Assembly: GCA_019638115.1 (NCBI GenBank)
Contig: JAHBUK010000001.1
Span: 1,072,238 to 1,136,237 of the forward strand
Reading direction: 5' to 3'
Origin: Flavobacteriales bacterium
GTDB lineage: Bacteria; Bacteroidota; Bacteroidia; Flavobacteriales_F; PHOS-HE28
DNA length: 64,000 nt
Below the pieces are notes generated by a model. The model did not search any database and was not told the origin of the DNA. It saw only the letters and a list, made by a program, of their open reading frames with translations. The position numbers and the translations under genes are program-made. Below, one piece after another: positions 35,308 to 43,657 of this stretch. How positions within the stretch are numbered: position 1 is the first letter of the stretch; each line of letters begins with the position of its first letter.

Positions 35308-36749
35308 GGTTTGCGCGTGCAATTGATGGAACGTGAGACCCCGAAAAGGAGCCCCCAACGCTGTGGCGAGATGTGTGCCCCGGGGTCGCTGCCCAAGGGA
35401 AGGATGGCCTGCATATAACTCGGACCGCCCCAAAGCCGCCAGTGTTCGTTGATCAGGTAACCACCCCGCAAGCTGGCCGAGCCCAAGAGTTGGACGGGGT
35501 AGCGCGATCGGAGAATTGAGGCCTCGGCAGGTCGGCTGGCCAGGGAGCCCTCTTGGTCGATAACGGTTATGGTGGCCCCCTGTGCCTTTGTCAGCTCAAC
35601 GGCCAGGCCGCCCTGCAGGCCGACCAACCAGCGCCCGAACCCTTGCTCATAACCGAGTTCCAAGGGAATGCGCATCATGCTGCGTTGCACACTTCCAGTG
35701 GTGCTGCGATCTTCCGTTGTCACAGTTGTCACCGTATCAACGCTGCTTTGGAACACCTGTGTGTTGAGGGTCACGTAGTACGTGGTTATCTCCTGCTCTA
35801 CATACACGCGGCGATCCTGGTGGGACAACTGTTGTTCCGAGCGCTCCAGATGAAGGCCGCTTCGCAGGGACCACCCGCTTCGCCATTGCCTGCTGATCTC
35901 TGCACCCAAAGACCATGTTCGGGTGGGTGCGCTACTGTTGTTCAGCGCATCCACCAATGCGCGGTTGGTACCCCTCCACTCATCCCGAAGTGTATAAGCG
36001 CCAATGGCGGCCTCCAGCCACCACTCTCCTTTGCGCAGTACGTACGGATGGTCCGGAAGCCGTTGCCAACGCACCAGTTTCTCAGGGGGGATGGTGCCGA
36101 TCGGCCGGAGCGGTAGCATCCATTCGGCATCCGCTCCTGTTGTGATTCCATGTCCCTGCTGGTGGGTCTGCTCGGGGTCGGTGCCGATGTCGGCACGCAA
36201 CACGACCTGCGCGGCCGGCTCGTTTATCGCTCCGGCTCCGGTTGGCACCTGTGACCTTGGCGGAGCAACCGTTCGCAGTGTTGTTATCGGAGCTGTCTCC
36301 CGGCCATCAAATGAGCCCTTTCCGAGCTTCTGTTCGTGTGCGCCATCATCATGTTCCCGGTTGACCAGCAGTCCAGTTGTCGAGGAGGTCTGTTCGGGAT
36401 TTTCCGCACCCATATGCGCTCTTTGTTCGCCACCCGGTCGGAGGGCACTGTGGTGCATGGGCGCAAGCGCTTCTTCACCGGCAAGGGCGACCAGCGTTGG
36501 GGCGGATGCGGCTTGGGCCGTGTGGTCCCTGTTGGAATGCCTGCTGGCCAACAGGTGGTAGGCCGAAACACCACCCATGAGCAGCATAATGCCGGCCAGC
36601 ACCACCCAGCCACGCCAGAACCAGCCGGCCCTACGGCCTGTTCGGCCGGCCTTCACAGCTTGCCAAACCGCTGGCGGGGGCGTGCGTTCTGCCTGCCCCA
36701 GCGCCGTGCGGAAGCGCTCGTCAAGCGGATGTGTCTCGTGTTGCGACAT
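35304..36749 (-). CDS. Single-pass membrane protein with anti-sigma-like N-terminus and beta-barrel-like C-terminus
   Basis: A 481-residue protein. Residues 1-40 are cytosolic (DERFRTALGQAERTPPPAVW) and resemble the start of the Bacteroidota proteins encoded after ECF sigma genes. One membrane helix follows (about 44-67, GWVVLAGIMLLMGGVSAYHL), then a disordered linker to about 210, then a C-terminal region with alternating aromatic strands (WWLEAAIGAYTL, WSLGAEISRQWRSGWSLRSG) that looks like an outer-membrane beta-barrel. It overlaps the sigma gene by 29 bases. It may sequester the sigma factor and report on the envelope; this is inference. Confidence 0.7.
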   Translation of the reverse strand: MSQHETHPLDERFRTALGQAERTPPPAVWQAVKAGRTGRRAGWFWRGWVVLAGIMLLMGGVSAYHLLASRHSNRDHTAQAASAPTLVALAGEEALAPMHHSALRPGGEQRAHMGAENPEQTSSTTGLLVNREHDDGAHEQKLGKGSFDGRETAPITTLRTVAPPRSQVPTGAGAINEPAAQVVLRADIGTDPEQTHQQGHGITTGADAEWMLPLRPIGTIPPEKLVRWQRLPDHPYVLRKGEWWLEAAIGAYTLRDEWRGTNRALVDALNNSSAPTRTWSLGAEISRQWRSGWSLRSGLHLERSEQQLSHQDRRVYVEQEITTYYVTLNTQVFQSSVDTVTTVTTEDRSTTGSVQRSMMRIPLELGYEQGFGRWLVGLQGGLAVELTKAQGATITVIDQEGSLASRPAEASILRSRYPVQLLGSASLRGGYLINEHWRLWGGPSYMQAILPLGSDPGAHISPQRWGLLFGVSRSINCTRKP

Positions 36750-37284
36750 GCGGGGTCAGTTCATGGATCTTCAATTGCAGCATTCGCCGAGCCTTGGCCA
36801 ATTGGCTGCGTGATGTACTCTCGCCGATACCCATTTGTTCGGCGATCTCGCTATGGTCATAACCCTCTATCGCGTAGAGGTTGAACACCATTCGGTAACC
36901 ATCGGGCAGGTTGGCCACCAGGGCAAGCAACTCCTGCTCACCCAATTGCTCCAACGCTTCGGAGGGAACGGGGCTATCCGGCAATTGTTCCAGACCGGAG
37001 CGCTCCAGCTGATAGGATTTCCGGCGGTAGTGGTTGATGGCCGTGGTAACCATGATGCGTCTTATCCAACCTTCCAGGGAGCCTTGTAACCGGAAGGTGT
37101 CGAGCTTGTCAAATACCCGGATGAACCCTTCCTGAAGCAGGTCCTGAGCCTCGAGGTCGTTTCGCGCATAGCGCAAGCACACGACGTACATACGTCGTGC
37201 GTAGCGCTTGTACAGCTCTTCCTGGCTGGCGGAATGGTTCGCCAGGCAAGCGCGCACAAGCTCGCTTTCGCTTTGCTCTTTCAA
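36721..37284 (-). CDS. ECF-type RNA polymerase sigma factor
   Basis: A 187-residue sigma-70 family protein. Region 2 is visible as YARRMYVVCLRYARND and DLLQEGFIRVFDKL; region 4 as LPDGYRMVFNLYAIEGYDH and EIAEQMGIGESTSRSQLA. I chose TTG 37284, which gives the usual short N-terminus (KEQSESELVRACLANHS); TTG 37329 and a longer frame to 37407 are possible. It heads the operon with the membrane protein and PKD protein, and diverges from ssb-2. Confidence 0.88.
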   Translation of the reverse strand: MKEQSESELVRACLANHSASQEELYKRYARRMYVVCLRYARNDLEAQDLLQEGFIRVFDKLDTFRLQGSLEGWIRRIMVTTAINHYRRKSYQLERSGLEQLPDSPVPSEALEQLGEQELLALVANLPDGYRMVFNLYAIEGYDHSEIAEQMGIGESTSRSQLAKARRMLQLKIHELTPHVATRDTSA

Positions 37285-37394
37285 CCTGCGGGGCTTGGTC
37301 CGGGTAACAAGACACTGGCTTGCGTGCAAACGCTGCCCTGTGCCGTTCCCGATCAGCAAGGTAAGCCACCACGCTCCTTTGCATTCCCGCCCAG

Positions 37395-37445
37395 CAAACG
37401 ACAGCAAACGGCTGTGAACGATTACAAACGACTGTTACCCGGATC
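37395..37445 (+). promoter_or_regulatory. Phased decamer operator array upstream of ssb-2
   Basis: Four exact 10-bp-spaced units (CAAACGACAG, CAAACGGCTG, TGAACGATTA, CAAACGACTG; 37395-37434) are followed by TTACCCGGATC. CCCGGATC starts 29 bases before TTTGC (37467). The layout is the same as upstream of ssb-1. There is no TTG at the expected -33 position, which suggests an activator-dependent promoter. The array also lies about 110 bases upstream of the ECF sigma start. Confidence 0.7.
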
Positions 37446-37539
37446 TCCCGTCACCACCCCGGCAGTTTTGCATCGGTCATCGGGTTCAGCTCCGAGGCCA
37501 ACACGCAAAAAGTCAAAACACCTAAAACACTCCTGTACC

Positions 37540-37902
37540 ATGAACACGCTGAAGAACAATGTCCGCCTGATCGGTAACCTTGGCTTTGACCCCGAAGTGC
37601 GCGAGATCGCTAAAGGACGCAAGGTGGCCCGTATGTCCCTGGCCACCAATGAAAGCTACCGCAATGCCAATGGTGAGTACGTAACGGACACCCAGTGGCA
37701 TACCGTGGTCGCTTGGGGACAGACCGCAGACCAAGTGCAGCGCCTGCTCCGCAAAGGTTCTCCCGTTACGTTGGAAGGGCGGCTGGTGCATCGTAGCTAC
37801 GATGCCAAGGACGGCACCAAGCGATACATCACCGAAGTGGTCATGAACGGCTTTCAAGTTCTCGGAGGAACACGCCAAGACGAGCATGCGGAAGCGGCCT
37901 GA
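37540..37902 (+). CDS. ssb: Single-stranded DNA-binding protein, paralogue 2
   Basis: A 120-residue OB-fold SSB: NNVRLIGNLGFDPEVR, TQWHTVVAWGQTADQVQ, VTLEGRLVHRSYDAKDG. Like paralogue 1 it lacks the extended acidic tail. The two are clearly different in sequence but share the same upstream control region. ATG 37540 is the family start. A very strong terminator follows. Confidence 0.93.
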   Translation: MNTLKNNVRLIGNLGFDPEVREIAKGRKVARMSLATNESYRNANGEYVTDTQWHTVVAWGQTADQVQRLLRKGSPVTLEGRLVHRSYDAKDGTKRYITEVVMNGFQVLGGTRQDEHAEAA

Positions 37903-37926
37903 ACCCGAAACGAGTTACACGGCATG

Positions 37927-37964
37927 AAGGGGGGCGCGGTATAACCGCGCCCCCCTTTTCTTTC
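37927..37964 (+). terminator. Strong rho-independent terminator after ssb-2
   Basis: GGGGGGCGCGGT, loop ATA, ACCGCGCCCCCC forms a 12-bp perfect stem, followed by TTTTCTTT. A-residues before the stem extend pairing by two. Confidence 0.9.
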
Positions 37965-37990
37965 CAAGCCATGCGTCGGTTCTTTGTACC

Positions 37991-40255
37991 ATGGCCGAAA
38001 AGAAAAGACCGCGCTGGAGAACGTTCGCCTATGCACTCGGTGCATTGGTCTTGCTCGGGTTGCTGGTCACCGCATTCCTCTTTCCCCATCTCCTCAAGAG
38101 ATACATCGAGCAGAATAGTGAGGCATGGATCGATCGCAAGATCACCATAGGCAGTATAGTTCTCAACCCCATAACAGGCACCTATGCCGTGCATGACCTG
38201 GTCTGTTTTGAACCCCGGAGCGAGCAGGTGTTCATCTCGTTCAACAAGTTGGGTGTCAAGGGAGATGTGTTGGATGGGTTCCGAAAGGGCCATTGGCGCT
38301 TTCATGATGCTGAACTGCGAGACCCCTATGTACACATCCACCACCGTGGCGAGCGCTTCAATTTCAGTGACCTATTGGAGCTGGGCGGTGAGGCTGATAC
38401 GGCCAAAGCGGACCAAGGGAGTGTGCTCTTCACCGTTGTCGATATCGCACTGACCGGTGGTCGCATGGATTATGATAGTGACTTGTTGCGCGAGCCCCTG
38501 CACGTAGTGGACCTGGCCGTTGCCTGTAACCTCATTACCAGTGAAAGCGGACACATGGACTTTGTTGTGGGTCTTGGGCTAACGGACGGCACACGGCTGG
38601 ACGGTGGGTTCACCATTGATACGGACAGCGCCCGCTATGCCGTGGAGGCCCATTTGCGCGATCTGGACCTGGCCAGCTCACTGCCATACCTACAGGACTT
38701 CTTTGGAGCCGGTTCGTTGGCGGGAAAACTGGATGTCGATCTTGATGTGAAGCAGAGCTATGCCGATAGCAGTGATCTGGCCCTCAGTGCGCGTATGCAC
38801 ATGCGCGGCTTGGACCTTCGTGGACCCGATGGTGACCCCTTGGTGCGGATGCGTTCGCTTCGTGCTCATCTGGACACCTTGGTAGGCGACCATCTTGAGC
38901 TGGGGGTGGTGGATATTGACGGATTGGATGCCCGCTTCGCCTTGTTGCCCGATGGATCCGACAACTGGACCAGACTGCTGAGGTTGGTGCCGGATACGAC
39001 CGCCGATGAAGCGGGGGCCATGGTGCTGGACGCCAGCGCCAGCAACTACTTCGTGCTATTGGCAGAGTACATCAGCTACCTCGGGTCGGCGGTCACCACA
39101 AGCGATTATTCCGCGGATAGTCTGGTGTTCCGGAATGGCGCCCTGTTCTTTGAAGACCTCACGGTTCCCGGCGGGTTCAACTACCGGTTGTCGGCCATTG
39201 ACCTGCGCGCACAGCGGTTCAATGCGGGATCCCAGTCCGCACCTGTGAGCTTGGCCATGCGCCTCAACAATGCGGGGTCGCTGGTGGCCAAGGCGATATT
39301 CGACCCCGCAGACCTGCGCAATGTGACCCTTTCTGTGCGGCTGGATAGTTTGCTGATGCCGCATCTGGATGCCTACACCCGCTGGTATGCCGCACATCCG
39401 GCGCTGGATGGCGTGTTGGCATTCACCTCGGAAACGGCCATACATGCAGGCATGATCGATTCGAGGAACAACTTGCGCATCGACCATTTGCGGTTCGGCA
39501 AGCGGATACAAGAACACGACCCCGAGGTCTTCGTGCTGCCGCTGCGCCTTGCGGCGGGCTTGTTGAAGGATGTAAAAGGGATGGTCTCCCTGGATATTCC
39601 GGTGCGCGGTGATCTGCGCGACCCATCGTTCAAGGTGTTGCCCATCGTGTGGCAGGTGCTGAAGAACCTGGTGGTAAAGGCTGCCGCCGCGCCGGCCAAA
39701 TTGCTTGTTCGCGTGTTTGATGGGGCTGATGAACGCGCACTGGAGAAAGTGCGCTTCGAGCCAATGCAACAGCACCTGGAAAAAGAGCAGGAGAGAGCGT
39801 TGCAGCAAGTGGCCAAAGCATTGCTGGCCAAGCCGGACCTGCGTGTGGACTTGGTGGAGTTGGTGGATAGTGTGGCCGAAACGGGTGCGCTCGCCCTATT
39901 TCAGGCCAAGGCCAGGTATCTGTTACCGGGCGCGGTTGTTCTGAGCGCGGCGGACAGTACACGCGTGCTTGCGGTTTCCGAGCGCGATACCTTGTTCATG
40001 CAATGGATGGATGTGCAGATGCCCGGAACGGCCTCCCAAAGCATGCACCAACGAAGTGTAGCACTGGTGGGGGCGAGCTCTGTTCGGCAACTGTGGTCCG
40101 GGGTGGAGCAAGCGCGGAGAGCTGCGGTTCGTGCGGCGTTTGTTTCCGCAGGGGTGGTACCCACCCGCTATGCGATACGAAAGGGCACTCCTGCGGAACT
40201 TGCTGTTCATGGTGGCCCCCCGGGATACCTCTTTGTTTACGACATCGCTGAGTAG
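37991..40255 (+). CDS. AsmA-like DUF748 family protein
   Basis: A 754-residue protein with one N-terminal membrane helix (about 11-33, YALGALVLLGLLVTAFLF) and a long beta-rich body. The opening ITIGSIVLNPITGTYAVHDL and DAELRDPYVHIHHR are typical of DUF748/AsmA-type proteins, and the C-terminal SLDIPVRGDLRDPSFKV is a conserved DUF748 segment. AsmA-like proteins are thought to form bridges for lipid transfer between the two membranes. It is monocistronic as far as can be seen. Confidence 0.85.
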   Translation: MAEKKRPRWRTFAYALGALVLLGLLVTAFLFPHLLKRYIEQNSEAWIDRKITIGSIVLNPITGTYAVHDLVCFEPRSEQVFISFNKLGVKGDVLDGFRKGHWRFHDAELRDPYVHIHHRGERFNFSDLLELGGEADTAKADQGSVLFTVVDIALTGGRMDYDSDLLREPLHVVDLAVACNLITSESGHMDFVVGLGLTDGTRLDGGFTIDTDSARYAVEAHLRDLDLASSLPYLQDFFGAGSLAGKLDVDLDVKQSYADSSDLALSARMHMRGLDLRGPDGDPLVRMRSLRAHLDTLVGDHLELGVVDIDGLDARFALLPDGSDNWTRLLRLVPDTTADEAGAMVLDASASNYFVLLAEYISYLGSAVTTSDYSADSLVFRNGALFFEDLTVPGGFNYRLSAIDLRAQRFNAGSQSAPVSLAMRLNNAGSLVAKAIFDPADLRNVTLSVRLDSLLMPHLDAYTRWYAAHPALDGVLAFTSETAIHAGMIDSRNNLRIDHLRFGKRIQEHDPEVFVLPLRLAAGLLKDVKGMVSLDIPVRGDLRDPSFKVLPIVWQVLKNLVVKAAAAPAKLLVRVFDGADERALEKVRFEPMQQHLEKEQERALQQVAKALLAKPDLRVDLVELVDSVAETGALALFQAKARYLLPGAVVLSAADSTRVLAVSERDTLFMQWMDVQMPGTASQSMHQRSVALVGASSVRQLWSGVEQARRAAVRAAFVSAGVVPTRYAIRKGTPAELAVHGGPPGYLFVYDIAE

Positions 40256-40305
40256 CTCCGTGCGCCCGGTGCTGAGGTACTTTCAAAACACCGGGCAAGG
40301 AATGC

Positions 40306-40335
40306 TTGCGCATTGTGTACAACTTGCTACTTTTG
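40306..40335 (+). promoter_or_regulatory. Promoter for tRNA-Asn
   Basis: TTG (40306-40308), 19 bp, TACTTTTG (40328-40335) matches the Bacteroidota consensus. The tRNA starts 26 bases after the -7 box. Confidence 0.7.
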
Positions 40336-40360
40336 CCGTCCCTTCGCAGGAAGGGAACTT

Positions 40361-40434
40361 TCCCTGGTAGCTCAGCCGGTTAGAGCACCTGACTGTTAAT
40401 CAGGGGGTCGCTGGTTCAAGTCCAGCCCGGGGAG
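40361..40434 (+). tRNA. tRNA-Asn (anticodon GTT)
   Basis: A full 74-base cloverleaf. The acceptor arms TCCCTGG and CCGGGGA pair with one G-T, the D arm is GCTC...GAGC, the anticodon loop is CTGTTAA with anticodon GTT, and the T arm contains GGTTCAAGTCC. The 3' CCA is not encoded. Confidence 0.97.
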
Positions 40435-40444
40435 CAAGTTGAAG

Positions 40445-40473
40445 GAAGCCGCGCCAGCGGCTTTCTTTGTTTT
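40445..40473 (+). terminator. Terminator after tRNA-Asn
   Basis: AAGCCGC, loop GCCA, GCGGCTT, then TCTTTGTTTT: a 7-bp stem with a T-rich tail. Confidence 0.8.
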
Positions 40474-40500
40474 CGCCCAACACTGTTCACCTCACCCTCC

Positions 40501-41427
40501 ATGCAGCTCATCACCGTAGGCACTGTCGCTTTCGATCGCATTGAAACCCCCTTCGGCGTGGCCGAAAAGACCGTGGGCGGCGCCGCCACCTACATCAGCC
40601 TGGCCGCCTCCGTGTTCCTTGACAAGATGGGCCTGGTGAGCGTGGTGGGCGATGATTTCCCGGAGGCCACCATGGACCAATTGCGCCAGCGCGGTGTGGA
40701 TCTGCAGGGGCTGGAAGTGCTGCAAGGCAAGGAGAGTTTCTTCTGGGCCGGCCGCTACCACTACGACATGAACACCCGCGACACGCTGGAGACGCGCCTC
40801 AACGTGCTGCTGGACCTGGACCCCACGCTTCCGGAGGACTACCGCACTGCGCCCTACGTGATGCTGGGCAACCTGGACCCCACCGTGCAGGCCAAGGTGT
40901 TGGACCAAATGACCGAGCGCCCGGCCCTGGTGGTGATGGACACCATGAACTTCTGGATGGACAGCGCCATGGAGAAGTTGCGTGAAGTGATCGGCCGGGT
41001 GGACATCCTTACCATCAACGATGCCGAGGCGCGCCAGCTGAGCGGGGAGCACAGCCTGGTAAAGGCCGCCGGCAAGATCCTGACCATGGGCCCCAAGTAC
41101 CTGGTGATCAAGAAAGGCGAGCACGGCGCGTTGCTCTTCAGCAAGGACCGGGTCTTCTTCGCACCGGCCCTGCCCTTGGAGGATGTGGTGGACCCCACCG
41201 GCGCCGGCGACACCTTCGCAGGTGGCTTCATCGGCTTCCTGGCCCGCACGCAGGACCACAGCTTCGACAACTTGAAGCGCGCCATCATCGTGGGCAGCGC
41301 TCTGGCCAGCTTCTGCTGCGAGAAGTTCGGCATCGAGCGCATGCTGGAGGTCTCCCGCGAGGACATCGACCAGCGGATCCAGGAGTTCGTGGACCTGGTG
41401 GACTTCGATATCGAGCTGGTGGGCTAA
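40501..41427 (+). CDS. PfkB family carbohydrate/nucleoside kinase
   Basis: A 308-residue ribokinase-like kinase. The N-terminal motif GGAATYISLAASVF and the ATP/anion-hole motif DPTGAGDTFAGGF with the catalytic Asp are present. The sugar specificity cannot be read from motifs. It follows the tRNA terminator and ends at a GC-rich hairpin (41430-41452, 9-bp stem CCCACGGGC/GCCCGTGGG) that has no T tract. Confidence 0.9.
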   Translation: MQLITVGTVAFDRIETPFGVAEKTVGGAATYISLAASVFLDKMGLVSVVGDDFPEATMDQLRQRGVDLQGLEVLQGKESFFWAGRYHYDMNTRDTLETRLNVLLDLDPTLPEDYRTAPYVMLGNLDPTVQAKVLDQMTERPALVVMDTMNFWMDSAMEKLREVIGRVDILTINDAEARQLSGEHSLVKAAGKILTMGPKYLVIKKGEHGALLFSKDRVFFAPALPLEDVVDPTGAGDTFAGGFIGFLARTQDHSFDNLKRAIIVGSALASFCCEKFGIERMLEVSREDIDQRIQEFVDLVDFDIELVG

Positions 41428-41475
41428 GTCCCACGGGCGCCCCGCCCGTGGGGACGACGGCCACCCCCGCAGCGC

Positions 41476-41505
41476 TTGGCCGCCGGAGCCGCCGACCTAC
41501 CTTCG
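41476..41505 (+). promoter_or_regulatory. Promoter for the secreted SGNH-like protein
   Basis: TTG (41476-41478), 19 bp, TACCTTCG (41498-41505). TTCG is the frequent GC-rich variant of the -7 box. The ATG follows 18 bases later. Confidence 0.65.
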
Positions 41506-41523
41506 CTCTGGTAGCCAACACCC

Positions 41524-42732
41524 ATGCGCCCCACGCTCGCATTCGCATTCCTCCTGGTCAGCGCCACCGCGCTCGCCCAACTCTGCGGCAACCCGCCGCC
41601 CGGCTTCTTGCCCATTCCCGACATGGGCAGCGCCACTTTCCAAGGCATGAGCGGCGGCCTCTACGGAGGCGGCAGCAACAGCATCCCGTCGGCACACCTT
41701 GAAGGGAGTATCCAGATGGCCCAGGAGATCCAGCCCTTGGATGCCGACGGCAATCCCGATCCGCAGGGCTGGGTAGTCTTCATGGGCGTGGGCATGTCCA
41801 ATGCCTCGCTCTGCTGGAACGGTTTGCGGGACAGTACCCAACTCTTCAACGGCCGCAACCCGAGCATGAAATTGGTGAGCGCTGCGGTGGGCGGAAAGGA
41901 CATCGACCGCATGCTTGATACCACCGACAGCTACTGGGCCATTGTGCAACAGCGATTGGACCAAAGCCAGGTGACCGCCGCGCAGGTGCAGGCCGTGTGG
42001 TTCCTTCAGGCGCAACACATTGCCACCATTCCGCAGGGCATGGGCATCGCTCATTTGGACACCTTGGAGCGCAAGTTCCGCGATGCCTTCGTGCTGCTGA
42101 AACAGCGCTACCCCAGCCTGAAGCAGATCTACTGCAGCGGCCGCGACTACGGCGGCTACTCCAACCCCGGCCAGGGCAATCCGGAGCCCTATGCCTACTA
42201 CACCGGCTGGGCCTTCCACCGCTTGGTGCAGCGGCAATTGAACGGCGACCCCGCATTGGCCTACGAAGGCCCCGATGCGCCCGTGCCTTGGCTGGCTTGG
42301 GCCAACTACATCTGGAGCGACGGCGCGAACCCCAACAACGATGGCCTCGCATGGCTGTGCCCCCAGGATTACCAGAACGATGGTGTACACCCCAATGCCA
42401 ACGGGGTGGGCAAGGTGGCAACGCGTCTCTTCCAGTTCTTCCGGACGGAACCCACTACCACGTGGTACCGTGCGCCAGAGATAGGTACAGGGCTTTCGGA
42501 AGTGCAGGCCACAGAGCCCTTGCTGTTCTTCCCCAACCCCACGGGCGGCCTGTTGCAGCTTGACCTACCACCCGGTGCGGTGCCGCAAGTGCGTGTGTGG
42601 GACGCTGCAGGCCGTGTGGTGCTGCAGGCGCAGGAACGTTGGCTGGACTTGGGCGGGATGCCCGTTGGGCTTTACGCCGTGGAGGTGTGGATGGAGGGCA
42701 AGCGCTGGATGGGCAGGGTGGTGAAGGAGTGA
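41524..42732 (+). CDS. Secreted SGNH-hydrolase-like protein with T9SS sorting domain
   Basis: A 402-residue protein with a signal peptide (LAFAFLLVSATALAQ). The body has features that resemble SGNH esterases (VVFMGVGMSNAS near the start and DGVHPNANG near residue 285, which could hold the catalytic Asp-His). The C-terminus is a Por sorting domain (FFPNPTGGLLQLDL, VWDAAGRVVL). It is probably a surface protein. The esterase assignment is tentative because the Ser motif is not canonical. Confidence 0.75.
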   Translation: MRPTLAFAFLLVSATALAQLCGNPPPGFLPIPDMGSATFQGMSGGLYGGGSNSIPSAHLEGSIQMAQEIQPLDADGNPDPQGWVVFMGVGMSNASLCWNGLRDSTQLFNGRNPSMKLVSAAVGGKDIDRMLDTTDSYWAIVQQRLDQSQVTAAQVQAVWFLQAQHIATIPQGMGIAHLDTLERKFRDAFVLLKQRYPSLKQIYCSGRDYGGYSNPGQGNPEPYAYYTGWAFHRLVQRQLNGDPALAYEGPDAPVPWLAWANYIWSDGANPNNDGLAWLCPQDYQNDGVHPNANGVGKVATRLFQFFRTEPTTTWYRAPEIGTGLSEVQATEPLLFFPNPTGGLLQLDLPPGAVPQVRVWDAAGRVVLQAQERWLDLGGMPVGLYAVEVWMEGKRWMGRVVKE

Positions 42733-42738
42733 GTTTAC

Positions 42739-43497
42739 TTACCCCATCCGCTTGGCCACCTCCTCCCAGTTCACCAAGTTCCACCAAGCACCTACGTACT
42801 CGTTTCGCTTGTTCTGGTAGTTGAGGTAGTAGGCGTGCTCCCACACGTCCAGGCCAAGCAGGGGCGTGCCCTTGAAATCGCTCACGTCCATCAGCGGGTT
42901 GTCCTGGTTGGGCGTGCTGCCGATCTCCAGCTTGCCGTCCTTCTCCACCAGCCAGGCCCAGCCGCTGCCGAAGCGCTTCATGGCGGCATCGGTGAAAACT
43001 TCCTGGAACTTCTCGAAGGAACCGAAGGAGGCGTTGATGGCGTCGAGGACCTTTCCTTGGGGAGCGATCTGCCCTTCGACTCCGCTCAGAGCCGGTCGCA
43101 TCACCTGCCAGAAGAAGGTGTGGTTCCACGCGCCACCGCCGTTGTTGCGGGCCTTGGTGCTGTATGCGGAGATGCGCGAGAGGAAGTCCGCTTCACTGCT
43201 GGCGGTGATGCCCTCCTCGGCCACGGCCTCCATCACGTTCTTCACGTAGGCCGCGTGGTGCTTGCCGTAGTGGATCTCCATGGTGCGTGCATCGATGTGC
43301 GGCTCCAATGCGTCGAAGGCATAGGGCAGGGGCAGCTGCGCCATCACCAAGGGGGGCAGCACAGGACCACCATCTTCGCTTTTCGCCTCACCACCCTCGG
43401 TGCTGTTGCATCCGGTGGCTTGCAGGATAACGGGGCCGGCCACCAAGGCACCCAGGCCAGCTTTCAGGGAGCGGGAAAGGAATTGTTTGCGGTCCAT
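42739..43497 (-). CDS. sodA: Fe/Mn superoxide dismutase with export signal
   Basis: A 252-residue SOD. Metal ligands are visible: the His in [22 protein letters not shown], and the Asp and His in [16 protein letters not shown]. The N-terminus ([20 protein letters not shown]...LQATGC) looks like a Tat-like/lipoprotein signal, so the enzyme is likely outside the cytoplasm. Where most SODs have a short NGGGxPTG loop, this one reads [14 protein letters not shown]; the GVEG piece is shared with an insert in pheS. ATG 43497 was chosen for the signal. Confidence 0.92.
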   Translation of the reverse strand: MDRKQFLSRSLKAGLGALVAGPVILQATGCNSTEGGEAKSEDGGPVLPPLVMAQLPLPYAFDALEPHIDARTMEIHYGKHHAAYVKNVMEAVAEEGITASSEADFLSRISAYSTKARNNGGGAWNHTFFWQVMRPALSGVEGQIAPQGKVLDAINASFGSFEKFQEVFTDAAMKRFGSGWAWLVEKDGKLEIGSTPNQDNPLMDVSDFKGTPLLGLDVWEHAYYLNYQNKRNEYVGAWWNLVNWEEVAKRMG

Positions 43498-43510
43498 GGC
43501 CTCGAAGGTA

Positions 43511-43646
43511 GTTGTCCGTTGGCGGATGTCAGTTGTCAGGAAGCGCTTGCAGCATCTGCATGATCGGATCAGGCGCACGCGTTGATCAGACCGTAAGGTG
43601 AGACGGATCCATCACTGTCCCTCACGGACAACGGTCAACTGACAAC
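43511..43646. repeat. Inverted repeat flanking the sodA 5' intergenic region
   Basis: GTTGTCCGTT...GTCAGTTGTC (43511-43537) and its inverted counterpart ACGGACAACGGTCAACTGAC (43624 onward, to 43646) share the pieces GTTGTCCGT and GTCAGTTG in reversed orientation. Such degenerate GACAACTG-type repeats recur between genes in related genomes. The 160-base gap has no gene. Confidence 0.45.
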
Positions 43647-43657
43647 CGGGATCCAGT

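Noticed and set aside
42456..42467. TACCACGTGGTA palindrome considered as a third parS
   Set aside because: The arms beyond CCACGTGG do not match the TTCCACGTGGAA of the two real candidates, and it lies in a coding region far away.
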